DNA from: Microbotryomycetes sp. JL201
Taxonomy: Eukaryota > Basidiomycota > Microbotryomycetes
Assembly (NCBI GenBank): GCA_033819885.1
Contig: JAQYUZ010000014.1
Span: forward strand, 62,001-126,000
DNA length: 64,000 nt
Reading direction: 5' to 3'
Shown here: piece after piece, positions 1 to 12,120 of the stretch
Layout of the letters: each line of letters opens with the position of its first letter
Position numbering within the stretch: position 1 is the first letter of the stretch
The notes under the pieces: generated by a model
What the model was told of the DNA's origin: nothing
Database searches by the model: none
The model's input: only the letters and a program-made list of their open reading frames with translations
Translations under genes and position numbers: made by a program

Positions 1-648
1 CACCCGAGTCTAGTACTTTCAGGCAAGTTTTGTTGGTCAAGCTTGTGTTCATTGCGGCAGCACTTGCTTAATTTTGGTTGGATGTGCGACAGAAAGCGCG
101 CAAATGCTGTCAAGGCGGTCGAGGCGCGTGCACTGGCCGCCGAACGTCGACTTCAACAGGCTCAACGCGTCAAAGAGGAATTTGAATCTAAAGAGAAGAT
201 CAAAGCCGAGATCAAAGACGAAGAAGAGGCCGGCGAGCCCGTATCGTCTGCTGACGAACATGGAGAGGGCGGACAGGAAGATGACGAGGAGGAGGACTGG
301 ATCGAACGCGAAAGGCAAGAACCTTTGCGTTTGACGAAAGAAGAGCAAGAATGGCTGAACAAAGAGATGCAAGGATTTTGGGAGGACGAAGATTTGGTCG
401 TTCAGACGGGTGGAGGATCGTCTACTGTCGCGGGTGGTGGATCAAAGAAAAGTGCCGAGCACGAGTCTGGTCAAGCGAATGCAGGCAACACAAACGGCGA
501 GACAAACGGCAAGATAGAGGGCAAGATGAAGAACAACAGTCGTGTTCAAGGCAATCTCAGAGCGAGTTCATCTTCTTCTTGCAAACCGAAGGGAAGGGAT
601 AATGCAGAAGTTATCGTCTTGGACAACAGCAGTGACGGACACGATTGA
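1..648 (+). CDS. C-terminal part of an unrecognised acidic, coiled-coil protein (partial)
   Basis: The frame is open from the window edge and ends at a TGA at 646-648, so the start lies outside. A likely splice acceptor (GCGACAG) ends at 92, and coding after it looks genuine: an Ala/Arg/Glu-rich helix (KRANAVKAVEARALAAERRL), a long Glu/Asp-rich stretch, a motif around EEQEWLNKEMQGFWEDED, a Gly/Ser/Asn-rich linker, and a C-terminus ending VIVLDNSSDGHD. VIVLD followed by acidic and serine residues is the usual form of a SUMO-interacting motif. I do not recognise the family. A SprT/WLM-type protease tail is one possibility, because such proteins often end in a SUMO-interacting motif, but no catalytic part is visible. 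It converges on Ndc80, with 232 bp between the two stops. Confidence 0.5.
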   Translation, partial: HPSLVLSGKFCWSSLCSLRQHLLNFGWMCDRKRANAVKAVEARALAAERRLQQAQRVKEEFESKEKIKAEIKDEEEAGEPVSSADEHGEGGQEDDEEEDWIERERQEPLRLTKEEQEWLNKEMQGFWEDEDLVVQTGGGSSTVAGGGSKKSAEHESGQANAGNTNGETNGKIEGKMKNNSRVQGNLRASSSSSCKPKGRDNAEVIVLDNSSDGHD

Positions 649-880
649 TCTTTCGGGCATATCCCTGGCCGCTCTTTGTGTCTGACTCTGCTCTTCCGCC
701 TGACCACTTGTTGTTGATCCATTTTGCCAAGTCGTTCCTTTCGCCTCTTTTTCTTCCGTTGATCAGACCTTGAAATGCCCAGCGCGCGGTATTAGATGAA
801 GGTGAATTGCACGACAAGGAAACAACTGGAAAATAATTATACATACTCGAATGTATACAACTTTACGCAAACAGTCAAAT

Positions 881-3453
881 TTAAACCGAAGCCAAGTACT
901 CGTCTGCAAATTTTTCGAGTTTGAGAGTCTGCTCGACAATGTGCTCTTTATACGAGAATAGAGAATCCTGCCAAAGTCGTCGTCGAATACGTCAGCATTT
1001 TTCGAATCTTTCGCCTCTAGTACTACATCGAAAGACTGACGAGTGCCGTCTCGAGCGCTGCAGAATTTGCACGCTTCAACTCGTTCGTGTCTTCGATCAC
1101 TTGCATTTTCCTAAATATGCCAAACAAGGGCTTCGTCAACCCAGAATCGACGGCCAACACGAGATCAAGAGACTCACTCGAGCGACCTCTGATCGTATCG
1201 CCATTCGGCGATTGCGAGCGAGTGGCCCATCGTTTGCTGCAAGTGATTGACTTGAGTCTGCAACCTCTCGAGTTCCGCATTCATTGTAGCGAACTCTGAT
1301 GCGACAGTCTGGCGAATTGAAACCATTCGTCAGACATCTAGTGGAACACGTCTCGACGTCAAGCACGCTCACCTCTTTCAAGTCACCGTTGTCTCTTTCG
1401 GCATTGTCGAGGTCCAGCTCGTGTCCTTCGACTACTTCTTTCAATTCTGCGATCGCCTCGTTGACCCTCGTCACTTTCTCTTCCATGACGACGTCCTCGG
1501 AGTTGACTTTGAGCACCTCTGCCCTCGTCTTGCCCCTCAAAGAAACCAGAGCAGGTTTGACGTATGAAGTGCAGTCTGGTACAGGGTTGTCTGCTGCACC
1601 GTTGACCTCTTGACTAAAGTCGACTTGCTCAAAACCTTCAACGGGTCCAGGGATAACCCCGAGACTAGTCGCTTTTGACTCGTAAGTTGCGCACGCAGAC
1701 GCGGCAGAGTTCAACTGTTTTTGTAAATCGATTTCGAGGCCATAAGCTCGTTCGAGAACGACCCGGGATTTCTTGTTGACACTTTCAAGCTCGGCTTGCA
1801 ATCCGGCTCGTTCAGAATTCATGTGTTGGATCTCGACAGGCGTCATGCCTTGAGCAGCAATCAGGCGCTTGAGTTGTTCGACCTCGTTTTGCTTGCCGAC
1901 GCATTCCTTGGCTACAGGAGAGCCTCGCATTGTCAGCTGATCGCCTCTCTTCGATGTGTATGACATGGCGAAACCCACAAAAGTCTTCTCGCGCCTTGAC
2001 GGCCAATCCAAGTTGAGCCTTGTTGGCTTCGATCCTCTCGTTGACCTGCTTCGAATATGTCGAGAATTTGATTCGGTCGTTGTCGACTTTCTTGAGCGAT
2101 TCTTGCAATGCCAGTACTGGATCTGGTGTCGACGTCAACTCGGTCCACTCGGTTTGGAGCGCCGCAGCTTCTTCCTCAAGTGCCTCAATGCGCGCTCGTT
2201 GCTGTCGTCTCGATTCATCTGCGGCGACGGCAGATCTGTCAGACGAATTTTCGTCTTAGACTCGAATGCATGAGCTCACCAACGCGGCTGTAAAACTGAT
2301 CCAAGTCGCTCGCCCGATCCTCGTCACTCAACTCGTGTTGTAGGAAAACGGGATAGATCGCCCTGGCGTACTCAAGCCAAGCGTGACTGACAATCTCTTG
2401 ACCTTGCTCGTGTGCTAGCTCAAAAGCTGGCATTTGCAGTTCTGTCGCGTTGACGAACGCCTTTTCAGCGTTTTCGATCGCCATGACGAGCCAGTGCAGC
2501 ATGGCGAGCATGTTGGGCCAGCTCTGCTGACTGCCTGCCGCCTGCAGGTGACTCTTTGTAATGCTCGCGGCGAAAGGGTATCCGATGCCTTTGAGGATGG
2601 GAACCACGAGATCGTTGAATGTCTTGCCTTTGACGTCAAAGTTGATTGAAGGATCGTACTCGTTGACAATGAATTTGAACATGGCGATAAACTGACTTCC
2701 TGTCGGCGTCAACAGTGTTTTTTCATCTGCGCCGGGCAAGTAGTTGCGCGATGTGAGGAATTGGACAATGTCGGCCGCGTAGCGCTTGCGCGTGTCGAGC
2801 GAACGCGAGTTTCGCGGGTCCTTCTCGAAGGATGTGAGCGTTTGAGAGGCGAGACCACCTGGCGTCGAGGCGACTGGTGGCGCGTTCATTGTGCTTCTGC
2901 GGAATGTTGAGCTCCGTCGTTCGCTTGAGGAGGAGTCGCGCGCGCGCGCGCGCCAAAGTCAGCAACTACGTCGAGGGAGACGACCGTGCGAGAGAGAGAG
3001 AGAAGCAAAAACTGACCTCGGAGGTGCGTATGGCAGCTGTTGCTGTTGTTGTTGCTGCTGCTGTTGCTGCTGGAGGAGGATGCTGCTCTTGAACGCGCCC
3101 ATGCGCGAAACGCTCATCGGATTGCCGCTCGAGTACATGTGGCTACCCCTGCTCGCGGTCATGGGCACGTCCTTGTGAGCCATGCTGTTTGTTGGTGCAG
3201 CAGACGACTCTGCGAGACCTGGCCTGTTTGTCAGATCAGCGCCAAACGGCGCCAAACTCTGTCGCGCCGACCGGTGCATGGGCGCCAAGGACTGGCGACC
3301 TCCGTTACTATGCTGGAGCATGTTGATGTTGCCTCCGCCTGGCGCGAGTGAGTGCCTAAGGACGCTTCCGCCGCGCGTCGCCGATGCGGGCACGGGAATC
3401 CCGCTCTGTCCGGCACCAGACGATGCTAATGTGCGTCTGCGTGACTCTGCCAT
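881..3453 (-). CDS. NDC80: Kinetochore protein Ndc80 (Hec1)
   Basis: Ndc80 is the microtubule-binding subunit of the outer-kinetochore NDC80 complex. Exon 1 (3453-3017) encodes the basic, Ser-rich N-tail, with repeated RQSLAP motifs of the sort phosphorylated by Aurora B, then a run of 12 Gln. Intron 1 (3016-2897) joins PPR to STMNAPP in frame. Exon 2 holds the calponin-homology domain (KDPRNSRSLDTRKRYAADIV through the MLHWLVMAIENAE helix), typical of the family. After another intron, long heptad-rich segments form the coiled coil, and the protein ends KLEKFADEYLASV. Total length is near the family norm of 600-700 residues. There are at least three more short introns in the coiled-coil part. 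It is divergent from the Brc1-like gene. Confidence 0.93.
2937..2952. repeat. (CG)8 microsatellite in Ndc80 intron 1, with a nearby (AG)6 tract
   Basis: An uninterrupted CG alternation covers 2937-2952, and AG alternation covers 2991-3002. Both lie inside the 120 bp first intron of Ndc80, next to the CAG/CAA-rich polyglutamine codons at 3037-3072. Alternating CG can adopt Z-DNA, but no function is implied by the sequence. Confidence 0.85.
3037..3072 (-). repeat. Polyglutamine tract (12 codons) in the Ndc80 N-tail
   Basis: Twelve consecutive CAG/CAA codons on the minus strand encode the Gln run just before exon 1 ends. Codons are mixed (TTG and CTG on the plus strand), which suggests selection for the amino acid or old slippage rather than a fresh pure-repeat expansion. 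Confidence 0.9.
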
Positions 3454-3890
3454 TGCTGTGACAGCTGATTAGAAACAGTCGCGCGTATCGCACGTGACGA
3501 GATTTGCGTGGGCGCGTGAGGCGAAGTGTTTGTTTTGAGCCGACGAGAGTTGAATGACGCGCGGGAGGCGCACAAGGCAGCACCGGCTCTCGGCGAGGGC
3601 AGACACCAGGCTTGAATAGCTGCCCAGCAAGAACGTGAGCGCTGAGACGTGCTAGCGGACTGGCGTATGATGCGCGTGTATGCAGGCCAAAAACCAGCCG
3701 CGACAAATCACGCGCGGGCGCGCAACCTTGCATGTGACATCCCAATTTGGAGTGCACCAAGACTTGAATGTGATCTTCATATACACATAAACGCTAGACC
3801 TGAATCCGATTGGAGCGCGTGAGCGAAAATCATCAATTTGCCGGCCGCGTTGCGACGCGTGTCTCGTGCGTGAACCACGACCGGCCACTA
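3454..3890. promoter_or_regulatory. Divergent promoter between Ndc80 and the Brc1-like gene
   Basis: This 437 bp gap separates the two opposing start codons, so it must carry both promoters. It contains a CACGTGAC E-box at 3491-3498 about 40 bp from the Ndc80 start. I see no other convincing gene or structure here; the open frames in it are short and lack family features. The pairing of a kinetochore gene with a DNA-damage BRCT gene would allow shared cell-cycle control, but that is inference. Confidence 0.5.
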
Positions 3891-6800
3891 ATGGCAGCGG
3901 GGTTGGGTACCGTCGAGCCCAACGCTCAGCTGTTCAAGGACGTCGTGTACTACCTCAATGACTCGCTGGCTCCCGCTGTCAGGCAATCGGTGAGCCAACG
4001 CCTGTTCGACCCTCGTCCTCGCGTGTAGGGCAGTCAAAGCAACTCTGTAGACCGATCATAACTCGTTTCGACTCGTAATACTACGAGTCTCAGCTCGTTG
4101 ACTGCGCCTACTCGCTATGTGCTTGTCTACGGCTGCGCGCTGACTGTTTCTGTGCGTTGTCAACGACAATGCAGCTCGACAAGCTACTGTCTCTCAACGG
4201 AGGTACTCCGTGTCCACCAAACGCGCTGTCCGAGAGATTCGACATAGACAAGGTGACCCATGTCATTACCGACACGCTCGACTTTCCAGAGTACGCCGCG
4301 CTCCGACCAGACCGGCCTGCCGTTTCGAAATTTGGGGAAGCGATTGCAAGAACCAACAACAGCAAGGGCAAAGAGAAGGCCGCTGCGACTCATGAGCAGG
4401 ACGAGCGGGTCAAGATTGTTCTGGTGCGTTCGCCACAATCGCATCATGCCGGGCTTGGCGCTTACTCCTCGCTCGCTGCACAGCCAATCTGGGTCACGAG
4501 ATCGTTCGACCTTCAACGAATCAAAGAGTGTGACACCTTCTCTTAGCTGGATACACCTAGAACTCATACATTCTCTTCCAGGTGCAAATACTTTTCGCCT
4601 GACAAAGCAATGTTCTTTGCTAGTCTATGCTTCAGCACTTTGGATGTGAGCCCATACTCCATTTCTCCCACCCGAGGTTGCGCGAGCTGACACTTTCATC
4701 ATCGCTGCAGCTCGCACCTGAAGACAACGACGCTGTCAGGGCAGCAGTGACCACGCTGGGGGGTCAATACTTTTCTACCGTCACGCGCGAAGTGACCCAC
4801 GTATTGGCTGTGGCACCGCAAGGCGTATGCTCCATATTTCTGGCCGCACTGCTGCCTCGACTAACATCTGTGGAACAGGCTTCGTACGAGCGACTATTGA
4901 AATACGGTCCCCAGCTCGGTCTTTCTGTCGTTTTGCCACATTGGTAAATACCGGTCATGATGAGCTTGTTGTGACCGCCAGGAATGACCTTCCGTGTCAT
5001 CTCTAGGTTCGAAGAGTGCCTCAAGCTCGGCCAGCTCGTTCCCATCGACATTTATCAATTTCCTGACCCACCGTTGATGACATCGCTCCGAGACGGAGTC
5101 AAATCATTCGACCAGCGTCTTACCGAGTTCTGGACCAGCAAAAACCTTGACAAGCCGAAGCAAGGTCGTCCCACCGCTTCAGCCGAACTGCAGAATCTCT
5201 TGAACACGACCGCAGAGATCATCGGCGATGACAATGCAAACAGATTGTACAAAAACAAGAAGTACTTGGATAATCATGTTGCTGATCCGACGAGCTCAAA
5301 GGCGGACAACGTCGCACAGTGTACGCTTCAAATCTTCAAAGGCCGCACGGTGTACTTTGCGAGCAATCTGGGAGTGAGGCCTGGATTGGAAGCTGCACTG
5401 AAGGCGAGAATCGAAGAAGCAGGCGGCAAGTGCTGGAGCTGGGGCGTCGACACTTCTGATGAGGCGAACCAGGGCTTAAATCCTGAAGCGGAAGCTCGAA
5501 GGCGGCGGAAGGCGGCGTTGGGAATGCTCAAACAAGCAAACACCGTGATCACAAGGGCTCGTCAAGGATGGGAGTACTGGCAGGTGCGATTGCGCCAAGT
5601 TGATCCCGCCGCTGCCAGCTTTCTGACACGCCCAACCCATCGGCGCAGGCCTGGGATGATAACAAGACCATCGCAAACCTCGCTTGGCTGTACCACGTCC
5701 TCGCAACGAAGAAACTCGACGCGCCAACGGACCGATTGATGCATTACCCTTTGCCGACAACTGCAGGCCTGCCCGCCTTTACAGACAAAATCATTACCGT
5801 ATCAAATTATGCTGGATCTGCACGAGATTATGTCAGGACAATGATCGAAAGCCTCGGTGCCAAGTTTGATGGTACCTTGACTCGTACGACGAGCTATGTC
5901 GTTACGGCTAGGCAAGTCCCGTTGCGACGAATGGCGCAACCGAAGCTAATTACCCCTGCCCTGTTTGACATGTTGCAGCGAGTACGGTGAAAAGGTTCGA
6001 CATGCAAAAAGTTGGCATATTCCACTCGTGTCTCACTTGTGGCTCGAAGCGTGTATCCTTGACTGGTCCTTTATCGATCCGAGCTCTTCTTCGACATATC
6101 TTGCCGACGCAGCTTCGACTACGTTCTTCACTTCAATCCTCGGCAACACGCCCTTGCCTCGTGGTGCTCTGGAGAAATGGAGCGCAAAAGATGAGAATCT
6201 CGCTGCGAGGATAGAAGCTTTGAAGGATATCGCAGCGGAGAGCGAGGACGAAGACGACGGTTTGCTTCAGGTTCCACTTGAGGCGCCAGAAGAAGTGGAC
6301 GCGATTGACGAGGGCCCCGTTGCTCCGAAAGATGACGGAGACGACGATGACGACGAAGAGCCCGTGACGAGACCGAAATCGTCTCCTCGAAAGCGGACAA
6401 AACGGGTTCTCGTGTCGGATGACGAAGAGGCGAGTGAAACACGTAGCAAGAGCGGAAGCCGGCCGCCGCCGCCAAAGCGCAAAGTTTCCACGAAGGCTGA
6501 AAGCAAGTCGAAAGCCTCGGCAGCGCAGGAGCTATCACCTCCAACTACAGACCACAATGACAAGGGCGGCAGCAAAAGTCAAGTCAAGGTCGTGACTGTC
6601 CAAGTCACGACGACTACGAAATACGACAGTCAGCGCAGTGGCAACGGCCAGACCAAGACAAAGGCGCCCTCCTCAAACGGAGGCTCTAGTTCGCCTCTAT
6701 CGGAGCAAGGTTCTGACAACGAGTCTTCGGACAAACATGAAACAAAGCTGTCGGACGCTAGAAAAACAAAAGCCGCGGTGACGACGCCGCAAAAGAGATC

Positions 6801-8283
6801 TCGGATTCGAAAGGCCTCATCTTCGGATTCGTCGTCCTCGGACGAAGGCCCTCCTTCTTCGACCGCAATTACCCGAGCCTACACCATCATTGATGCCGAG
6901 AACATTGTTGTTCATGGATCGCGACGAGCCGCAGCTGTCCTTGGCGCCAAGAAGCTGGCCAACCTGATGCCCGACGCAAACAAGTTTGCGATGGAACAAA
7001 AGAGCTCGGCCGTCAAGAAGCGCAAACGAACTTCGACTGCTCATGCTGGCAAGCGAGCTCACCAGGACAGTGATGATGACGATGACGCAGCAACTGGAGA
7101 CGACGAGCCTGCAGGCACGACCAGAAAGGGTCGACCGCAGGCATTGGCCGACAAGAAGCGAAAGCCTGCTGAGGCGGATGACAGCGAAAACGAGTCTGTG
7201 CAAGACGGAGCAAAATCTATCAAGAAGCCTGTGAGCGCACCAGGCAAAGGTCGGATCGCTCAGGTTCAGCAGACTGGGACGACTCAGCACAGTGTTCAAG
7301 TCTCCTCGTTTGATAACCCTCCACGAGGCAAACCTCCGTACGTAACTCACTGCCAAATGAGTCTTGAAGGCTTGATGCCAATTCTTGGTTCACAGAGCCA
7401 AAGTCAGCAAAAAGGTCATGATCATGTCGACAGGCACTGGCCTTGATGCCAAGTCACCAGACATCAAAGTTGGTTTCATACTCAGCGACTTGGGTTAGTG
7501 CGAACATACTGAGGTGTTTTCGAATGCAGACTCTCAAAAGCTTGGGCGCTTCCTGGACCGACCAGCCTGGACAGGTCACTCATCTCGTCGTAAAGCAATT
7601 GTCGAGGACCGAGAAGCTGCTTTGTTGTGAGTCTGAACGCGACTTTGCGCCGCATTCTTTGTCTTTCAACTAATGCGTGGTTTCAAGGCCTTGCTGTGGC
7701 TCCCTTCATCGTGACAACAGAATGGGTCGACGCTTGCATAGCTGCCGGAAGACTCGTCAGTGCGTGCTTTACGTTCAAAAGACACATGTCCTGCGAGGGC
7801 TGATTCATGATCTCGCCCAGACGAAGCGCCCTACGTCCTGAAAGACGAGGCCAAAGAGAAGGGCCTTGGCGACACGCTCGAAAATATTCTGGCCAGAGCC
7901 AGGGCGAGACGACTGTTTGAAGGCAAGACTGTGTACGTGACAAAAGGTGTCGAGCCAGAAGTGTCCAAGATTCAAAAGATTCTACAATCTGGCAACGCTA
8001 CGGTAATGCTTTATTCCTGTGTTCTCGCTGGGGGCTTGCTTCTGACCTTGTTGCTTTGCAGGTCAACACGTCGAAAATTACTTCGGCAGCTCAGCAATCC
8101 ATCTTGCGCAACGAAGACACGTACGTCGTCTCTTGTCTTGGTGATCGTCAGCAATGGGAAACGCTCGCCGAAAAGGGCAAACCAATCTACTCTGTCGAAG
8201 CCGTCTTTCACAGCGTCATGCTCCAAAATATGAGCGGTTTTGATTTACCAAATGCACGTATTGATCAGCAACTCCATGGATAG
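3891..8283 (+). CDS. Multi-BRCT DNA-damage scaffold, Brc1/Rtt107-like
   Basis: BRCT scaffolds of the Brc1/Rtt107/PTIP type bind phosphorylated H2A and organise repair at stalled forks. The start MAAGLGTVEPNAQLFKDVVY matches the usual first BRCT strand. At least eight short introns split the gene. In order I see BRCT 1 (LDKLLSLNGG...THVITDTLDFPEYA), BRCT 2 (LGGQYFSTVTREVTHVLAV...PHWFEECLKLGQLV), BRCT 3 (FKGRTVYFASNLG...NTVITRARQGWEYW), BRCT 4 (VSNYAGSARDYVRTMIESLG...SHLWLEACI), then about 350 low-complexity Ser/Lys/Asp-rich residues, and two C-terminal BRCTs (SLGASWTDQPGQVTHLV and FEGKTVYVTKGVEP-like). Four N-terminal plus two C-terminal repeats is the Brc1/Rtt107 layout. It converges on the sirtuin gene with a 99 bp gap. 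Confidence 0.85.
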
Positions 8284-8382
8284 CGTACCGTTATTTTCTT
8301 CTTGTTTGCAACCTGAAAGAGACACTCTTCCTTGTCGGATAATTGCAGTTTACTTTGTAACCAGAGACGACTAAGCCAGTTG

Positions 8383-9922
8383 CTACGACGCTCCACTTCC
8401 TGCTGACACTTTCTTGACGATGCCTTTCGTCAACATGTCCCTGACTTGCGACTTTACCTCGTCTGAAACGTCGATACCTCTCGCCAACGATTCGACCGTC
8501 TCGGTTTCTGCAACGTGCAGCAATCGTTCGACGACCAAAGGTAAAACCTGACTGATCCCACCTTGCCAACCTATTCTCCAATCGACGACGCCATCTCCTC
8601 TACTTTGACCGACATTGACCAAACCTACCGATTTTTCTTGTTCTTTGGCAAGTTTGACGAGTCTGAATGCTGAAAATGTAGCCAAAGATGAACCGAGTAC
8701 GACGAGTGAAGTTGAAGAAGAAATGAATTGTGTGGCCAAATCCCGAACTTGAGGTTCTAAAGATTCACCGAAAAATGTCACTCGCTGAACAGAGTACAAA
8801 ACGGTTGTGGCAAACATCAGCAAACTGTTTGTGATCTCTTCTTGATCGTTTCTGGCGAAACATGACGCGAGGAGGAAAAAGGAGCTGGACTGACTGGTTT
8901 CATCGGTCCTCCACATTGATCGCAAGCTGGTACGTTAAACTCTTCGTATCTGACTCCTGGACCCAACTCTACGTCTCCGTCCGGGTTCAAGACTTCTTTG
9001 CGATGCTCGTGTCTCACTTGATCGCTGTATTGCTTCCATTTCGGATTCAGTTCAGACAACCTGTCTTGAAATGTGTCTCGTTGAACGAGATGTTGACAAG
9101 ACAAGCAACCTGCGTGACGCAATGTGCCATGCAATTCGAGAATAGGAGGGTCTGGAGTGACGGGAGGGTTTTGTGACCTTGTTGGGACGTTGGCTTGAGA
9201 ATGGTACGTCGTCAAGTCAGAGTCGTAAGCTTTGTGGTGAAGTCCGTCGACCTGCGCCGAAGCAATTCTCGAGAAATCAGAGCTAGCTTTCATCAGCTTG
9301 TTGCGGGCATGAACAGACATTTTGAGTGATGAGTCGCGAGACGTATCCCATTTTCATGAGCGCAGCAATAGCGTAGTGTCCCGGGTTTGGTTCAGCCTCT
9401 CTGACGGGAGGATAGCTTGTGTCATTGAAGGCGCGTCAGCGTTCAGGTCGATGACTTGAGTTCTTCCCACTCACCCAAGGTAACTTCTCGCTGAGCCGGA
9501 CGACCAATAATGTCGTTCAGCTGTCCTGTCCCCTGCTTCTTTCGCTCTAGAGAGACTCTAAGGCTCACCCCAGTATCTTCTTCTCTTGCTCTCTTCTTCG
9601 ACAAACTCTTGATAGAATATCGGTCTATGCTTCTTGTTTCTGTCAAATTTTCCGTCGATTTCCGTCAGTTTCTACGTTTCGCTCGCCACATGCGCCGTGA
9701 CAAAAAGGTGACTGACACTGTATAGCTTCCGCCTTCACCCCTATAAGCTCTGATGCCTGAGTCTACACTGAGACCTGCTCCAGTCAAAATGCAAGACCCC
9801 GGAAACTGCTTGAAATGGTCGACAAGTTGAGAGACGGATCGCTCGAGAGACCATGATGGAGCAGGTGGATACACGTGGCCGGTCAAGCCTGGTATCCGAA
9901 TCTTTTTAGAAAAGGCTGACAT
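8383..9922 (-). CDS. Class II (SIRT4-like) NAD-dependent sirtuin
   Basis: Sirtuins are NAD-dependent deacylases or ADP-ribosyltransferases; the class II type is usually mitochondrial. The start MSAFSKKIRIPGLTGHVYPP is followed by the NAD-binding motif ILTGAGLSVDSGIRAYRGEG (SIRT4 has TGAGISTESGIPDYR). Later exons give VDGLHHKAY (from QNVDGLH), the catalytic-His motif ELHGTLRHAGCLSCQH, a second zinc Cys pair CDQCGG, and the NAD-site block TFFGESLEP...LVVLGSSLATFSAFRLV. PDGDVELGPGVRYEEF matches the SIRT4 insert PDGDVFL. At least four introns are present. The C-terminal 50 residues (VSDEVKSQVRDMLTKGIVKK) extend past the core. The short N-terminus is weakly basic, so mitochondrial import is possible but not clear. 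Confidence 0.88.
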
Positions 9923-10259
9923 GCTGATGCCGGAGCTGGAACGCCCTCAGGGTTTGTGCATCGATGGGCGAACGAGCGGTGATGTAATGCTCAAAACACG
10001 GCCCGGACAAATGTACAGGCCGCGGTGCCGGTTAGAGTAGCTGTATAGATCCCAATCGAGCTGTTGAACGTGTAAAGAGTGGCGCACCCCGCCTGTGTGC
10101 TGGCCACGAACCAACAGCAACCCGCGAAACGCCGGACGATCGCGATGTCATTTCTCAAAATCAAAGACATTGAGCAAAAACAAGCACTTTCACAACAACA
10201 AATTGAATTGAACTACGCATACGAATGAGATCTCATGAAGATGCAGCACGACCCGTTGA
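9923..10259. other. Intergenic gap between the sirtuin start and the Sgf73 stop
   Basis: Both neighbours are on the minus strand, so these 337 bp contain the sirtuin promoter and the Sgf73 3' end. I find no coding frame, repeat or RNA gene with support. Confidence 0.5.
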
Positions 10260-11964
10260 TCACATCGGGGCCGGAGGTCGGAAAATGCCTCCGAGCCCTT
10301 CTCTTAGCTTTGCAAGCTTGAGGTTTCTTTGGTGAAACATTGACAATGTCGAAAAGCCCGCGCCGCCGCCCGGAAACATGGTCAGTGGTCTACCTCTGCC
10401 TCCGCCGACCGTCTTGGAGATGCCTCGAAGGACGGCTTCGACTTCCTCGTCAGAGTCGATCAAGTCGTCATCGATCGCTGTTGAGCCATCTGCACCTTGG
10501 TCATTGCTGTCATCGTATTCACCAACGATCAACAGTCCCTTTCTGCCACCAAGCCCATCTCCGCCGCCTCCTCTCGTACGCCTCTCTTTTGACAGCGGGC
10601 CGGACGAGCTGTTGGGTCCGCTGCCAGCTATTTGATCTGCTTTGCGTTTCTTGCGTTCCTTGCGATTGACGGCAGACACAGCGGTGGCTCCGCTTGCAAC
10701 GGCAGCCGCCTCTTCTGGCGTCATTTGGGCTATCGCAGCTTGCGATGTTGTTCCGCCGAGCTTGATCGAGTTGAATGACGAACCACCTGCGAACTGTTGC
10801 GATTGTTGAAGTTGCTGCTGTGCGAGCATTTGTTGTTGTTGTTGTTGTTGCTGCTGCTGCTGCTGCTGCTTCTCTCTGTTCAGGAGCTTGTGTGCGTTTG
10901 CTTTCTGCCACTCTGCCAGCAGGACGTCGAATGGTTGGCTGCGGTGCGGTACAGATCTTTTGGCGCCCATCGGATGCGTCTTGCACGTGAGCGAACGCAA
11001 GCACGGCACGCCCTTGTCTGTGATGACGCCGCATTGCCGATCGAGGTCGAGTTGGCCTGATTGGGGAAATGAGGAATGAATATTAGCAGATGCTTTCATG
11101 GTGTACGATACGTGCGTGCGCGTGTGTGTGTGCGTGCGCGCGCTCTTTTGTTTTGCGGGCGGGCGCGCGCCCCGTGCGCAGCGCGCGCGATTGGAATTGA
11201 GCGCACCTTTTTGAGGTTTCGGACCCGCGGCCGAGTCTTTCAGGGTCAGCTTTTTGCGGTTCGGGTCTGCGTTGGCGTCAGCCGCGGTCGTGGCCGACGA
11301 GGCCGCGTCGCCAAAGTGCAAGACGAGCTTGGGCGGCGGCTGCGGCTGACGTGCATCGGACGCGCTGCCCGAATCTTGCGATGCTGACATTCGACCGTCA
11401 GCAGGGATGGCACGAAGAAGCGCTGGGCAAGAGCGGCTTGTTTTGACTGACTGTCCGAGTCTGGGCGGCCTCTGCGCAGTCCGAGCGATGAGCCGTTCCT
11501 GATCAATCTGCAATTTTCTGCGAAAGCGGAGCGGAGCGCGCAGGTTTTCAGCAATGATATCGAGGTCACACAGCACTGACATGGCTCAAGTACTGACGCT
11601 CGTGTTTCGCCATTGCGCTCTCGAGGATCGGTTTCGAGCAGGATGGGCAGAGCAGGATGCGATCAGAGTCGAGGTGCTTGGCGTTCCTGACCCATTCGAA
11701 TTGGGGTTGATCGCCTGGGGGTGCTTGACTGTCTGTGACGTCTGGCGCGAGCGAGTTCATCACTTTTCGTGGCGTTGGCGAGCGAGAGCAAATTGCTGCG
11801 TCAGTTTTGTATGCCTGTGCGGACACGGCTGCCAGCCTCGAGCACTGACGGTGACAGAGCTTGATCCATCGTTCGTCGTCGGTGAGGGCGTCAAGCGAGC
11901 CAAAGTCAGTCGCATTGGAGCCGCTGCTGCTCGGCGCTGGCGGCAGCGGCTTGAGCTTGACCAT
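10260..11964 (-). CDS. SGF73: SAGA complex subunit Sgf73 (ataxin-7 family)
   Basis: Sgf73 anchors the Ubp8 deubiquitinase module to SAGA. Exon 1 (11964-11598) ends in CPSCSKPILESAMAKHE. Joining at GTCAGT/CGCAG (intron 11597-11518) gives CPSCSKPILESAMAKHEQNC, a complete C-x2-C...H-x3-C zinc finger, so this splice is well supported. A later exon carries the SCA7 domain: DLDRQCGVITDKGVPCLRSL followed by TCKTHPMGAKRSVPHRSQPF, almost the family consensus. After it come a Gln run, Asn/Ser-rich segments and an acidic patch. At least three introns are present. The ORF running into 10260 without a break contains some intron sequence at its 5' side. It is divergent from AP180 across 156 bp. Confidence 0.9.
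10830..10868 (-). repeat. Polyglutamine tract (13 codons) in Sgf73
   Basis: Seven TTG and six CTG triplets on the plus strand read as 13 Gln codons on the minus strand, directly after the SCA7 domain. Human ataxin-7 is also known for a polyglutamine tract, but at its N-terminus, so the position differs. Confidence 0.9.
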
Positions 11965-12120
11965 GCCAAGCCAGAGGCCGCTTTATCTCTCGAAAGACAC
12001 GCTTCTGTGGCGACTGGCGAAGGGTTGACTTGGGAGCTGTGGTGACTGAAGGGAGAACAGTCGGTTCTCGTGTCGCTGCGCACCTTGACTTGCTGCGCCG
12101 TTCGACGTCAGAACACGTCC
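11965..12120. promoter_or_regulatory. Bidirectional promoter, Sgf73 / AP180
   Basis: Only 156 bp lie between the two opposite start codons. The segment is GC-rich with no obvious TATA box. The unusually long first intron of AP180 (12178-12529) may carry extra control elements for this pair. Confidence 0.5.
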
